A stretch of DNA of 64,000 nucleotides from Streptomyces sp. A3M-1-3 (GTDB lineage: Bacteria; Actinomycetota; Actinomycetes; Streptomycetales; Streptomycetaceae): positions 1 through 64,000 of the forward strand of contig NZ_JANAVP010000004.1 of NCBI RefSeq assembly GCF_024213665.1. The letters are read 5' to 3'. Shown here piece after piece: positions 1-7,775 of the stretch (positions are counted from its first letter, which is position 1; every line of letters starts with the position of its first letter). The notes below the pieces were generated by a model. That model did not search any database, was not told the origin of the DNA, and worked only from the letters and a program-made list of their open reading frames with translations. The position numbers and the translations under genes are program-made.

Positions 1-63
1 CCGGGGACCAGTGCGCCCAAGACCGTTCGGGGCGTGCGGCTGAGCGGGCTCACTCCTGCTCAG

Positions 64-225
64 TCAAGAGGAACGGTTGCAGGGGATGCAGAAGTCGACC
101 CGGTCGGCCGGCGGCCCGGCCACCACCCGGAACGGGTCCTGCCGGTCGTCGGCCGGGGACCCCGGAACCAGGCGGTTGAGCATGGCCCAGGACGGACTGT
201 GCGCGGTGCTGTGCAGCTGGGACAC
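64..225 (-). CDS. small CxxC protein downstream of the LPMO gene (tentative)
   Basis: A 53-codon frame opens with GTG behind an AAGGAG ribosome binding site (complement of 236-241) and starts 37 bases after the stop of the polysaccharide monooxygenase gene on the same strand. The product ends in a CIPC motif followed by NRSS, which could bind metal or form a disulfide. It has no signal peptide and I recognise no family. The good ribosome site and the co-directional position are the only support. It could be a chance frame. Confidence 0.35.
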   Translation of the reverse strand: MSQLHSTAHSPSWAMLNRLVPGSPADDRQDPFRVVAGPPADRVDFCIPCNRSS

Positions 226-261
226 GGGATGAGATCTCCTTACGGTCAGGACGTTCGGCGC

Positions 262-1095
262 TCAGCGCGGACGGCGCCGGAGCAGCAGGGCCGCGCCCAC
301 CGCGGCGCCGGCGAGGACCGCCGCACCGCCGGCGAGCAGGGGCACGAGGACGCGCGGCGAACCGGCGGCGGCCGCCGACACGGTGGTACGGGGCACGCTC
401 GCCGGCGGCGACGGAGGCGTCGGCGCGTCAGGGACCGCGTTGGCGACACCGTTCGCGCCACCACCGGGGAAGACCACGTCGGAGCACGAGTAGTAGGTGT
501 CCGGGGTGTCCGTGTTCCGCCACACGGTGTACAGCACATGGCGGCCCGTCAGCCCGGTCGGGAGGGTGCCGCTGATCCGGTACGCACCGCCCGCGAGCTC
601 CGGATCGGTGACGGTGGCGAACGGCTCCGCCGCCAGGTCCGCCCACCGCAGCGGTACGGCAGGATCGTGGCCCTCCTCGGTGAGGTAGAGACTAAACGTC
701 CCCCGGTGCGGGATGGTCGACCGGTACGTGAGCGTGAACCGGGCCCCGGCCGTCAGCTCGGTCGCGGGCCAGTCGGCCCGCGCGAGGTCCAGCCCCCGGT
801 AGGCGTCGATGCCCGCACTGCACAGCTTCCCGTCGGGCACGACCTCGCGGTCGCGGCCCCCGACACCGGCGACCCGCAGGTTGTCCCACGCGTCGAACGC
901 CCGCCCCCCGTTCGCGGCAACGGCCGCGCGACAGGCCGGCGCCCCCTGCTGCTCCCCCTCGGGACCGCACGCGGCGACCCGGCTGACGGGATCGGTGGGC
1001 GCCCCGTGCGCGTACGCGGGCCCGGCCGCCAGGGCCGTGAGCAGAAGCGGTGCGACACCGGCGAGCGCGGCGGTGGCAGTGCGGTGGGCGGTCAT
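262..1095 (-). CDS. AA10 lytic polysaccharide monooxygenase, membrane-anchored
   Basis: Predicted 277-residue secreted copper enzyme that oxidatively cleaves chitin or cellulose. Residues 1-29 form a Sec signal ending AYA, so the mature protein begins at His30, as the family requires: the N-terminal His amine forms half of the copper histidine brace. His130 (IPHRG) is the likely second copper ligand. The catalytic domain spans about residues 30-210 and is followed by a Pro/Ser/Ala linker. A hydrophobic segment (about 250-272) ends in RRRPR, which suggests the enzyme stays tethered to the membrane instead of being released, and no carbohydrate-binding module is present. No other polysaccharide genes are adjacent. 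The family call is strong; the substrate is unknown. Confidence 0.9.
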   Translation of the reverse strand: MTAHRTATAALAGVAPLLLTALAAGPAYAHGAPTDPVSRVAACGPEGEQQGAPACRAAVAANGGRAFDAWDNLRVAGVGGRDREVVPDGKLCSAGIDAYRGLDLARADWPATELTAGARFTLTYRSTIPHRGTFSLYLTEEGHDPAVPLRWADLAAEPFATVTDPELAGGAYRISGTLPTGLTGRHVLYTVWRNTDTPDTYYSCSDVVFPGGGANGVANAVPDAPTPPSPPASVPRTTVSAAAAGSPRVLVPLLAGGAAVLAGAAVGAALLLRRRPR

Positions 1096-1258
1096 CCGTG
1101 GCAGACCTCCTTGGTGGGCCCGGCAGCCTGCCGTGTATTACGGCCTGGTCACGCAGACCGTTCAACGGACGGAAGAACCAGCTCCGCACACGGCCCACCA
1201 GTCACCCGGTCACCGCTTCCTGGCTGCGGTCCTGCCGTAGCCGCGATCTCCTGGAGTC

Positions 1259-1411
1259 ATGGCAGACCACCCACTGATCCAGTTCACCAACGAGCTGATG
1301 CGCCTCACCGACAACCTCGACCAGACGACCGCCGCCGACTTCGTCCAGCGGGTGTACGACGCCGGCCGGGAGACGGGCATGAAGGAAAAGGCAATCGAAA
1401 GCCCACCGTGA
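1259..1411 (+). CDS. hypothetical 50-residue protein (tentative)
   Basis: An ATG frame of 50 codons sits between the divergent LPMO gene and the convergent MATE gene. The product is mixed helical (MADHPLIQFTNELMRL..., then a TTAADF/VYDAGRE segment) with no recognised domain. A CTGGAG stretch lies only two bases upstream, so the ribosome site is poorly spaced. It could be the remnant of a larger gene. Kept only because its composition looks protein-like and no other gene explains this gap. Confidence 0.3.
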   Translation: MADHPLIQFTNELMRLTDNLDQTTAADFVQRVYDAGRETGMKEKAIESPP

Positions 1412-1461
1412 CCACGCCTCGGCCGCGACCCCGATCGTGCGGCTTGGTGGCTCCGCTGTGA

Positions 1462-2811
1462 CTAACCGTCCGTCGAACTGGCGGACAGGGTTGGTGAATT
1501 CGCAGGGCGTTCGCAGAACCGGCGCTTGTAGGGAACGCGCAGCAGTGCGGCATAGAGGACACCGAAAGCTGTCCACGCCAGATAGAGGCCCGGAAGGCCG
1601 AGCCCGGCGTGGACACCGAGGAGCCAGCCGAGCGGGACGAGCAGCGTGTAGTCGCTGGTCACGGAGGCGATCATGACGGTCTTGGTGTCACCGGCAGCGC
1701 GTAGCAAAGCAGCGTGGGACATGGCGAGCGCCAAGGGGGCCATGCTGAGCAGCGCCAGCGGTGTTGCGGTCCAGGCGTGATTCACGACTTCGGAATCGGT
1801 GGTGACCTGGGAGAGCAGTGGTCGGCCGAGGGCGAGCGCGGCAGCGGATGGCAGGGCGAGCATGAGGAGGAGCAGCTTGGCTCCGGTCCGTTGCCAGGCG
1901 GCGGCGCGTTCGTGGTGGCCGCTGCCGAGTTCCTGGCCGGCCAGGATGGTGATCGCCGTGGAGGCCGAGGCGAGGAAGGTGAAGATGACGAGGGTCAGGT
2001 TGTCCACGATGCGGTAGGCGGCCAGGTCGTGGGTGCTCATGCGGGCGGCGAAACCTGCCATCAGGGCTTCGTTGACATAGCCGATGCCCAGGGTGCTCAT
2101 CTCGGGCCAGCCGATGCGCCACAGTTCCCTGGTGCTGGGGTGTGCGTTGTCCAGGTCTTCGGTGCGCCGCGGCAGCCGGTTGCGGCTGTACAGGAGCAGG
2201 TAGCCGGTTCCGGTGGCGGTGGCGGCGAGGGTAGCGAGGGCGGCGCCGGTGACGCCGAGGCCGGCGTGGAAGATGAGGAGCAGGCCGAGGGGAAGGTTGA
2301 CCAGGTTGACGAGTAGCGCGGTGTACATCGAGACGCGTGTGGCGCCGATGCCGGCGCAGGCGGCCTGGAGCGTGAAGGAGACGGCGGCGAACGGCACGGC
2401 GATCGCCATCAGTCGCAGGTAGGTGCTGCCGGGCCCGAGGACGTCATCGGGTGCGCCCAGCACGGTCAGGGCGAGGGGGGCGACGGCGTACAGGACAGCG
2501 CCGAGGGCTGCGCCAACCCCGATGGAGGTGACGATCCCGGCGCGCACGACCTGGGCGACCTCGCCGGGCCGTCCTGCGCCATGGCTCCTGGCGACCAGGA
2601 CCTGAACGGCGGTGGCCCAGCCGCGAACGACGATCAGGGCGATGAGGTACACGGGGGCGGCGAGGGCGAAGGCCCCCAGAGCACGGGTGGACAGCCGGGC
2701 GAGCATGACCGTGTCGACGATGTTGAGGGTGATCTGGGTCAGCCCGGCGATGAGCAGCGGATAGGCCAGGGTCCATGCGCGGCGCACGGTGGGGCGTTCG
2801 GGGTCGTTCAC
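1462..2811 (-). CDS. MATE family efflux transporter
   Basis: A 449-residue membrane protein with about 12 hydrophobic segments and the MatE architecture of two six-helix bundles: the N-terminal bundle opens near LAYPLLIAGLTQITLN, and the second starts around residue 230 near WRIGWPEMSTLGIGY. MATE proteins export cationic or hydrophobic small molecules using Na+ or H+ gradients. Its start overlaps the stop of the luciferase-like oxidoreductase by 4 bases, so the two are translationally coupled. It is last in the YcaO locus, and I infer that it exports the mature peptide product, providing secretion and self-protection. The family is certain; the substrate is inferred from context. Confidence 0.93.
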   Translation of the reverse strand: MNDPERPTVRRAWTLAYPLLIAGLTQITLNIVDTVMLARLSTRALGAFALAAPVYLIALIVVRGWATAVQVLVARSHGAGRPGEVAQVVRAGIVTSIGVGAALGAVLYAVAPLALTVLGAPDDVLGPGSTYLRLMAIAVPFAAVSFTLQAACAGIGATRVSMYTALLVNLVNLPLGLLLIFHAGLGVTGAALATLAATATGTGYLLLYSRNRLPRRTEDLDNAHPSTRELWRIGWPEMSTLGIGYVNEALMAGFAARMSTHDLAAYRIVDNLTLVIFTFLASASTAITILAGQELGSGHHERAAAWQRTGAKLLLLMLALPSAAALALGRPLLSQVTTDSEVVNHAWTATPLALLSMAPLALAMSHAALLRAAGDTKTVMIASVTSDYTLLVPLGWLLGVHAGLGLPGLYLAWTAFGVLYAALLRVPYKRRFCERPANSPTLSASSTDG

Positions 2812-3830
2812 AGTGCGGCCTGGGCGGCTTCCAGCAGTTCGACGTCGCGGTCGAGGAGGATCAGGGTGTCCACGCGTGAGTCCTTCCAGGCCAGGATCCG
2901 ATCGATGATGGCCGGGAGGGGGCCTGGCAGCGCGAATTGGTCGAGCAGCGTGTCGGGGACCGCGGCGATGGCGTCGGGCTTGTGACCATCGGTGAGGTGC
3001 TTGCGGATGGTGTGCGCCGGGCCTTCGTATCCCACCCGGCAGGCCACATCGAAGTAGGTGTTGCGTCCGCCTGGTCCCACTGCGCCGAACAGGTGCGCGA
3101 ACAGGGGGCGCAGTTTGTCGCGCCCCTGTTCGACGGTTTCGGCGCGGGCCACGTACAGGATGGGACAGATCTTGATGTCGGCGGGGGTGCGGCCCGCGAG
3201 GGCGAGGCCCTCGTCCAGGGGGCGGGTCAGTGCGGCTTCATGTTCGGGGGCGTACATGCCTGCCAGCCAGCCGTCGGCGATCTGTCCGGTCAGCCCGACG
3301 TTCCGAGGGCCGATCGCGCCGAGGTAGAGGGGGATGTCGGGGCGCAGGGGTTTCATGTCGGACCTCACCGGGCGGGCGCTGCCGCTGGAACCTGGTCCGC
3401 GGTAGGGGAGCTGGTAGATCTCGCCGTCGTGTTCGACACGCTCTGTGTGGGTGACGGCTTTGCGGACGATCTCGACGTACTCGCGAGTGCGCCGGAGCGG
3501 TTTGGCGTAGGGCTGGCCGTGCCAGCCTTCGACGATCCACGGGACGGACAGGCCCAGGCCGAGCTGGAATCGTCCGCCGGAGAGCATGTCCAGTGTCATG
3601 GCGGTCATCGCGGTGGCGGCGGGGGTGCGTGCCGGGATTTGCATGATGGCGGTGCCGAGCTTGATGCGGCTGGTGGTGGCGGCCAGGTAGCCGAGGATGC
3701 TCACGGCGTCGGGGCCGTACTCTTCCACGCTCCATACGGAGTCGACACCGATCTGTTCGGCTCGCTGGACTGTGGGGAGGAGTTCTTCGATGGGTTCTCC
3801 GCCGTAGCCCAGGGCCAGCCCGAGACGCAT
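2808..3830 (-). CDS. LLM-class F420-dependent oxidoreductase (Rv3520c-like)
   Basis: A 340-residue luciferase-like TIM-barrel flavin/F420 oxidoreductase. The start is the ATG giving MRLGLALGYGGEPI, the normal beta-1 strand of the fold; the frame stays open far upstream but that part is antisense noise. Recognisable family segments are SVWSVEEYG, KLGTAIMQIPARTPAATAMT, DMLSGGRFQLGLGLS and LYLGAIGPRNVGLTGQIADG, matching the probable F420-dependent Rv3520c subfamily. It lies 53 bases after the YcaO gene and overlaps the MATE gene. In this setting I infer that it oxidises a YcaO-installed heterocycle (azoline to azole) or another backbone position, in place of the FMN dehydrogenase usual in azole-peptide clusters. 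The oxidoreductase family is secure; the substrate is inferred. Confidence 0.92.
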   Translation of the reverse strand: MRLGLALGYGGEPIEELLPTVQRAEQIGVDSVWSVEEYGPDAVSILGYLAATTSRIKLGTAIMQIPARTPAATAMTAMTLDMLSGGRFQLGLGLSVPWIVEGWHGQPYAKPLRRTREYVEIVRKAVTHTERVEHDGEIYQLPYRGPGSSGSARPVRSDMKPLRPDIPLYLGAIGPRNVGLTGQIADGWLAGMYAPEHEAALTRPLDEGLALAGRTPADIKICPILYVARAETVEQGRDKLRPLFAHLFGAVGPGGRNTYFDVACRVGYEGPAHTIRKHLTDGHKPDAIAAVPDTLLDQFALPGPLPAIIDRILAWKDSRVDTLILLDRDVELLEAAQAAL

Positions 3831-3883
3831 GTAGTGGCTCCTTGTCGTAGTGCCGAAGCGTGTGTGGGTGAGGATCGGTCGCG

Positions 3884-5350
3884 TCAGGAGAACGGCAGGG
3901 GGTCGTGGACGAGTCCGGTCGCGGTGGGCGGTCGGGGAACCCAGCCGCGGGCGACGGGTTCGCGGTAGAGGCGCACACCGCCGAGGAAGGAAAAGGCGGC
4001 CGGGGCGTTGCAGGACAGGCCGGGCACCATGACGCGCGCGACATGCAGTCCTGCGGCTCGCACCTCCGGGGTCGTCAAGTCGACCGTGATGGCCCGCAGC
4101 CCCTGCGCGGCGAGCACTTGGAGGTAGTCGTCCAGTCCGGTTGCGAGGCGGCCGCTGTCCTGCGACTGGTGCCCCCGATGCGGGCTTCGGGGGGTGCGGA
4201 GCCGGTCCAGCCGGGTGTCCTGCATGCGTGGGTCGAGGTAGACCTGAAGGTGCAGGCGTACGTCGTTGACGTCGCGCCAGTCGGGTCGGAAGTCTTCCCG
4301 GTAGGCACGGTCTTCCCGGTGGGGCCGGTAGGGACGGTGGTCGATGCGGCCGGCGCGGACGGCGCTCCAGAAACCGCTGTCGTGGTCCAGCAGTTCCAGG
4401 CCGGTTTCGTGCATGCCGATGGCCTCGGTGAATGCCTTGACCGCGGACGCCTCGGGAGTGGAGCGGCAGGCGCTGCCGAACGCGACCAGGTGCCGCTCCA
4501 GGTCCTCGATGAACACACCGGCGACGGTGATGTCGAACGTGGACGGGATCCGCAGGAAAGTCACGCGGAGGCCGGAGGCGGTGGCCTCGCCCAGCGCGGT
4601 GGCGAGCGGCCCGCTCAGCTCCAGGGGCAGGAGGCCGGCGGGGGCGCCGCTGAGCCACCACAGGGTGACTGCGTCCCGTTCCAGCACCTCCCGCAGTGCG
4701 GCGAGTTGCGCTTGCTCCTGGCTCGTGCCGGCTGCTGTACCGGCCAGAACCGGGTAGTTGGTGGGTGGTTCGGCACGGCGCGCGCCGCGGAAGTAGTTGA
4801 CGTACGTCAGCGACGCGGGAACAAGGATCTCGTTGTCGTCGCGGAGGTCGCGACCGGTCGCCCAGGAGATCGGCAGGTCAGGGGTCATCGCAACGAACGG
4901 GAAGCCGCGTTGGGCGTACTGGGCAGATGAGTACAGGGCGAACTCTCGGGGATCGACACCCGTGTGGCCTGCCCGGGACAGCTGGGCGTAGGACGCGGTC
5001 GGCAGTGTGTCGGGGACGACGTTTCCGCAGTAACGTTCGACCGCCTCACCGATGGCCGCGCGGCGTGCCTGCTCGTGGTCGCCGAGCGCGGCGCCGCCGG
5101 TGACGGTGTCGACCGCGGCCGGGGCGAGCTCGGCGTGCGTCGACAGGTGGGCACTGTAGGAAATACAGCTCGGCACTGTTTCCACGCGTGGAAGGTCCTG
5201 GACGACCCGTCGGATCAGACGGAGTCCGGTGTCCCCAAGACGGCGGGCGCCATTGTCTGCGCCGGCGGCCCCGCGTTCCACCGGTGTTGTTCGGCCGGAT
5301 GGTGCCACAGGTAACTCCACACTCCTCGGTCCGTGGAACGGAACGGGCAC
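3884..5350 (-). CDS. YcaO-domain cyclodehydratase, RiPP maturation
   Basis: YcaO enzyme (up to 488 residues) that uses ATP to activate peptide backbone amides, giving azolines, thioamides or amidines. Visible ATP/Mg elements are GEAVERYCG (about 101-109, the ExxxER signature) and LREVLERDAVTLWW (about 219-232). The C-terminus is Pro-rich and ends PLPFS, resembling the PxPxP end needed by azoline-forming YcaOs. There is no fused or adjacent ThiF/Ocin-ThiF (E1-like) partner and no TfuA, so it appears to be a stand-alone YcaO. Two starts are plausible: GTG at 5350, without a ribosome site but including a rare TTA (bldA) codon at 5312-5314, or GTG at 5308 preceded by GGAG at 6 bases. It lies just downstream of a candidate precursor gene and hairpin. 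Confidence 0.92.
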   Translation of the reverse strand: MPVPFHGPRSVELPVAPSGRTTPVERGAAGADNGARRLGDTGLRLIRRVVQDLPRVETVPSCISYSAHLSTHAELAPAAVDTVTGGAALGDHEQARRAAIGEAVERYCGNVVPDTLPTASYAQLSRAGHTGVDPREFALYSSAQYAQRGFPFVAMTPDLPISWATGRDLRDDNEILVPASLTYVNYFRGARRAEPPTNYPVLAGTAAGTSQEQAQLAALREVLERDAVTLWWLSGAPAGLLPLELSGPLATALGEATASGLRVTFLRIPSTFDITVAGVFIEDLERHLVAFGSACRSTPEASAVKAFTEAIGMHETGLELLDHDSGFWSAVRAGRIDHRPYRPHREDRAYREDFRPDWRDVNDVRLHLQVYLDPRMQDTRLDRLRTPRSPHRGHQSQDSGRLATGLDDYLQVLAAQGLRAITVDLTTPEVRAAGLHVARVMVPGLSCNAPAAFSFLGGVRLYREPVARGWVPRPPTATGLVHDPLPFS

Positions 5351-5380
5351 TCACTGGGCTGTCATTGGCTCACGACGTAC

Positions 5381-5412
5381 GGCGGGAGGCGACGAAGCCG
5401 CCACCTCCCGCC
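5381..5412 (-). terminator. hairpin between candidate precursor and YcaO genes
   Basis: Perfect 9-bp stem GGCGGGAGG (5381-5389) with CCTCCCGCC (5404-5412) and a 14-base loop, starting 7 bases after the stop of the small peptide gene. No T-run follows. In RiPP clusters a partial terminator here commonly raises precursor expression relative to the enzymes; that role is inferred. Confidence 0.55.
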
Positions 5413-5419
5413 GCCCGGT

Positions 5420-5545
5420 TCAGCTCGCGGTCTGCTCGTCCTCGACGTCCTCACGCCACTCGAACGGTGCGTCGACCGCCGGCGTGTGGGACTTCAGGCA
5501 GCCCGACTGCGGCTCTTCGGGTTCCTGCCAGCCTGCGTGTGCCAT
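5420..5545 (-). CDS. candidate RiPP precursor peptide (41 aa)
   Basis: ATG frame of 41 codons with an excellent ribosome site, AAGGAGGA, 5 bases upstream. The peptide has one Cys (16) in the stretch SGCLKSHT, Ser at 14, 19 and 41, Thr at 21 and 39, Trp at 6 and 30, and a strongly acidic tail (six Asp/Glu between residues 29 and 37). Size, the Cys/Ser/Thr-containing middle and the acidic flank fit a leader/core or core/follower precursor. It directly precedes the YcaO gene with a hairpin between. I recognise no known RiPP class in the sequence: no bottromycin-type GPVVVFDC core, no thiopeptide Ser/Cys-rich core, no APR repeats. Which residues are core is unknown. Alternatively it is an unrelated small protein. 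Confidence 0.62.
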   Translation of the reverse strand: MAHAGWQEPEEPQSGCLKSHTPAVDAPFEWREDVEDEQTAS

Positions 5546-5622
5546 GTGCGTCCTCCTTGAGATCGGCACAGGAGGCACCTTGTTGCACATCCTGTGCAGT
5601 TACAAGTGCTGGGCATGAAGGC

Positions 5623-5656
5623 TAAGGGGTGGGCTCGGGGTGCTCAACACCCCTAA
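5623..5656. promoter_or_regulatory. nested inverted repeats upstream of the candidate precursor gene
   Basis: TAAGGGGTG (5623-5631) faces CACCCCTAA (5648-5656), 8 of 9 positions pairing, and a second arm GGGGTG (5637-5642) can pair with the same CACCCC (5648-5653) across CTCAA. The two pairings exclude each other. The element lies about 80 bases upstream of the precursor start. It may be an operator or a transcript hairpin ending the upstream importer message. No regulator gene is nearby. Confidence 0.4.
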
Positions 5657-5826
5657 CGGGCCAGGGTGGTGCGTTCCGGCCGCTCGTACTGACGGGACGG
5701 CTCATGGCATGAGTGCGGTCAGCGTCCCGCGCCTGAAACGGATGGGACAGTGATGACAGGCCGCAACACAGGAGGCACAGGCCGGACCGATCAGCATGAG
5801 CGGGCTCGGCCTGTTGCCACGCCTGC

Positions 5827-6675
5827 TCACGGAGTCTGGTTGGCGTGTTTTCCTCCGTTCAGTCGCTCGTTGCTCGCCCACTCGAGGCCGGGAAGAACGG
5901 TGACTTGCGGGATCCCGGTGCGGGGGTGTTCGGTCACCTCCGCCTTGACGCGGTAGATGTCGGCCAGCAGCGCCGGTGTGAGGACCTCCCCGGGTGCTCC
6001 GGTGGCCACCATCCGGCCGCCGTCCATCACGCAGATCCGGTCGCAGAAGGATGCGGCCAGGTTGAGGTCGTGCAGTGCGATGACGGAGGTGGCGCCGAGT
6101 CTGCGGACGAGCCGGAGCGCGTCGAGTTGATGGCGCAGGTCCAGGTGGTTGGTGGGCTCGTCCAGGACCATGGTTCCGGTGCCCTGCGCGAGCGCGCGGG
6201 CGATCAGTACCCGCTGCTTCTCCCCGCCCGAGAGCCGGTCGAAGGGCGCGTGTGCCAGGGCGGCGACATCAAGTTCGTCCAGCGAGCCCAGGATGATGTC
6301 GCGGTCGTCGGCATCGTCGCCTGCGAAGGCCCGCTTGTGCGGGGTGCGGCCCATGGCCACCACGTCGTACACGGTGAGCTCGAAGTCCCCGGCAGTTTCC
6401 TGCAGCACGGCCGCAAGCCGCTGCGCCAGGCGCTTGCCGGGCATCCGCCATACGTCGTCGCCGTCCAGGAGTATCCGCCCCGACGTGGGGCGCACCGCTC
6501 GGTAGATCGTGCGCAGCAGGGTGGACTTGCCTGCGCCGTTGGGGCCGACGAGGCCCACCACCTCACCGGGTTTCACCTGCAAGGAGACCTGGTTCACCAA
6601 CGGCCGGCCGTTCACGACGACGGATACGGCTTCGGCTTCGAGGGCGCCGGGTTCAGGTATCGGCCTGTCCGTCAT
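5827..6675 (-). CDS. siderophore-type ABC importer, ATP-binding protein
   Basis: A 282-residue FecE/FepC-class ATPase. Walker A is GPNGAGKST, the signature is LSGGEKQR, and Walker B is TMVLDEPTNHLD followed by the H-loop VIALHDLNLAASF. The start is the ATG giving MTDRPIPEPG, overlapping the permease stop by 4 bases. It powers uptake through the permease encoded immediately upstream. As the last gene of the importer operon, its stop lies about 280 bases before the candidate precursor gene. Known members take up ferric siderophores, haem or cobalamin; the ligand here is not evident. Confidence 0.93.
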   Translation of the reverse strand: MTDRPIPEPGALEAEAVSVVVNGRPLVNQVSLQVKPGEVVGLVGPNGAGKSTLLRTIYRAVRPTSGRILLDGDDVWRMPGKRLAQRLAAVLQETAGDFELTVYDVVAMGRTPHKRAFAGDDADDRDIILGSLDELDVAALAHAPFDRLSGGEKQRVLIARALAQGTGTMVLDEPTNHLDLRHQLDALRLVRRLGATSVIALHDLNLAASFCDRICVMDGGRMVATGAPGEVLTPALLADIYRVKAEVTEHPRTGIPQVTVLPGLEWASNERLNGGKHANQTP

Positions 6676-7775
6676 CGCGTCGCCTTCCGCCGCATGAGCC
6701 AGAGGAAGAACGGGCCACCGACCAGGGCGGTGAGGATGCCGACGGGTATCTCCTCCGGGCTCATGAGCGTGCGCGCGGCCAGGTCGGCGGCGATCAGGAA
6801 GGCTGCACCGAGAAGCGCGGCGGCGGGCAGCGCACGGCGGTGATCGGCGCCCACCAGCAGCCGCACCACGTGCGGCATGATCAGGCCGACGAAGCCGATC
6901 TGGCCACTGACCGCGACGATGGTGCCGATCATCAGGGCGACCAGCGTGAACAGGGCACCGCGGAAGCGGTGTACGTCCAGGCCGAGGGCCGCGGCCGCTT
7001 CCTCCCCGGCCAGCAGCAGGTTGAGCGGACGGCAGACGCCCAGCAGGATCGCCGTACCGAGCAGCACGGCGCCTACGGGGATCCATACCGTCGTCCAGGT
7101 GGTGCCGGCCAGTCCGCCGAGCATCCACCGCAGTGCCGACTGCGTCTTCTGGGGGTCGTTGGAGGTGACGACCAGGAAGCTGGCCACTGCCGAGAGGACT
7201 TCGGCCATGGCCACGCCCGCCAGCACCAGCCGTACCGTGGTCATCCGCCCGCCGGACCGAGCCAGGAAGTAGACCGCGAGCAGGGCGGCCAGTGCCCCGC
7301 AGAATGCCGCCGCGGGCAGGGAGAACATGCCGAACAGCGTCACGTTGAGGACCAGGACGAGCACCGCTCCGACCGACGCGCCCGACGACACCCCGAGCAG
7401 CATCGGATCGGCCAACGGGTTGCGGACCAGGGCCTGCAGCGCCATCCCCGACACCGACAGACCGGCGCCCACCACTCCGGCCAGCAGTACTCGGGGCAGC
7501 CGCACGTCGATGACGATCGTCTCCCGGACCGGTGTCCAGGTCGGCTCGGCGAGTGCCGGATGCATCCGGTGCAGCAGAATGCTCCAGACCTGGTCGGCCG
7601 GGACGCTGATCGAACCGACCGCGATCCCGGCCGTCGCCGTACCCGCCACGAGGAGGCCCAGGAAGGCGAGCACCATCGTGTAGGGGATCCCCGGCCGGCG
7701 GGCGGTGGCTTCCCCGGCTCCTGTTCGTGTGCTGACGGCGCCGGCTGCCCCGGGTGCTTGCTTCACATCGGTCAC
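6672..7775 (-). CDS. FecCD-family iron/metallophore ABC permease
   Basis: A 367-residue permease with about ten hydrophobic segments. The N-terminal region precedes the conserved IVIDVRLPRVLLAGVVGAGL segment, followed by MALQALVRNPLADPMLLGVS and SGASVGAVL, all hallmarks of BtuC/FecCD. The cytoplasmic coupling region and ISGQIGFVG-like segment (here VSGQIGFVGLIMPHVVR) are intact. Only one permease gene is present, so the transporter is probably a homodimer. Four-base overlaps with the binding protein gene upstream and the ATPase gene downstream mark a tight operon. Confidence 0.93.
   Translation of the reverse strand: MTDVKQAPGAAGAVSTRTGAGEATARRPGIPYTMVLAFLGLLVAGTATAGIAVGSISVPADQVWSILLHRMHPALAEPTWTPVRETIVIDVRLPRVLLAGVVGAGLSVSGMALQALVRNPLADPMLLGVSSGASVGAVLVLVLNVTLFGMFSLPAAAFCGALAALLAVYFLARSGGRMTTVRLVLAGVAMAEVLSAVASFLVVTSNDPQKTQSALRWMLGGLAGTTWTTVWIPVGAVLLGTAILLGVCRPLNLLLAGEEAAAALGLDVHRFRGALFTLVALMIGTIVAVSGQIGFVGLIMPHVVRLLVGADHRRALPAAALLGAAFLIAADLAARTLMSPEEIPVGILTALVGGPFFLWLMRRKATR

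Noticed and set aside
34..1461. 475-residue plus-strand frame across the LPMO gene
   Set aside because: Arg/Gly/Pro-rich antisense shadow of a clear secreted copper enzyme; no domain.
3831..4661. N-terminal extension of the LLM oxidoreductase to 617 residues
   Set aside because: The extra 277 residues are antisense-like, overlap the YcaO gene in another frame, and the family fold begins exactly at ATG 3830.
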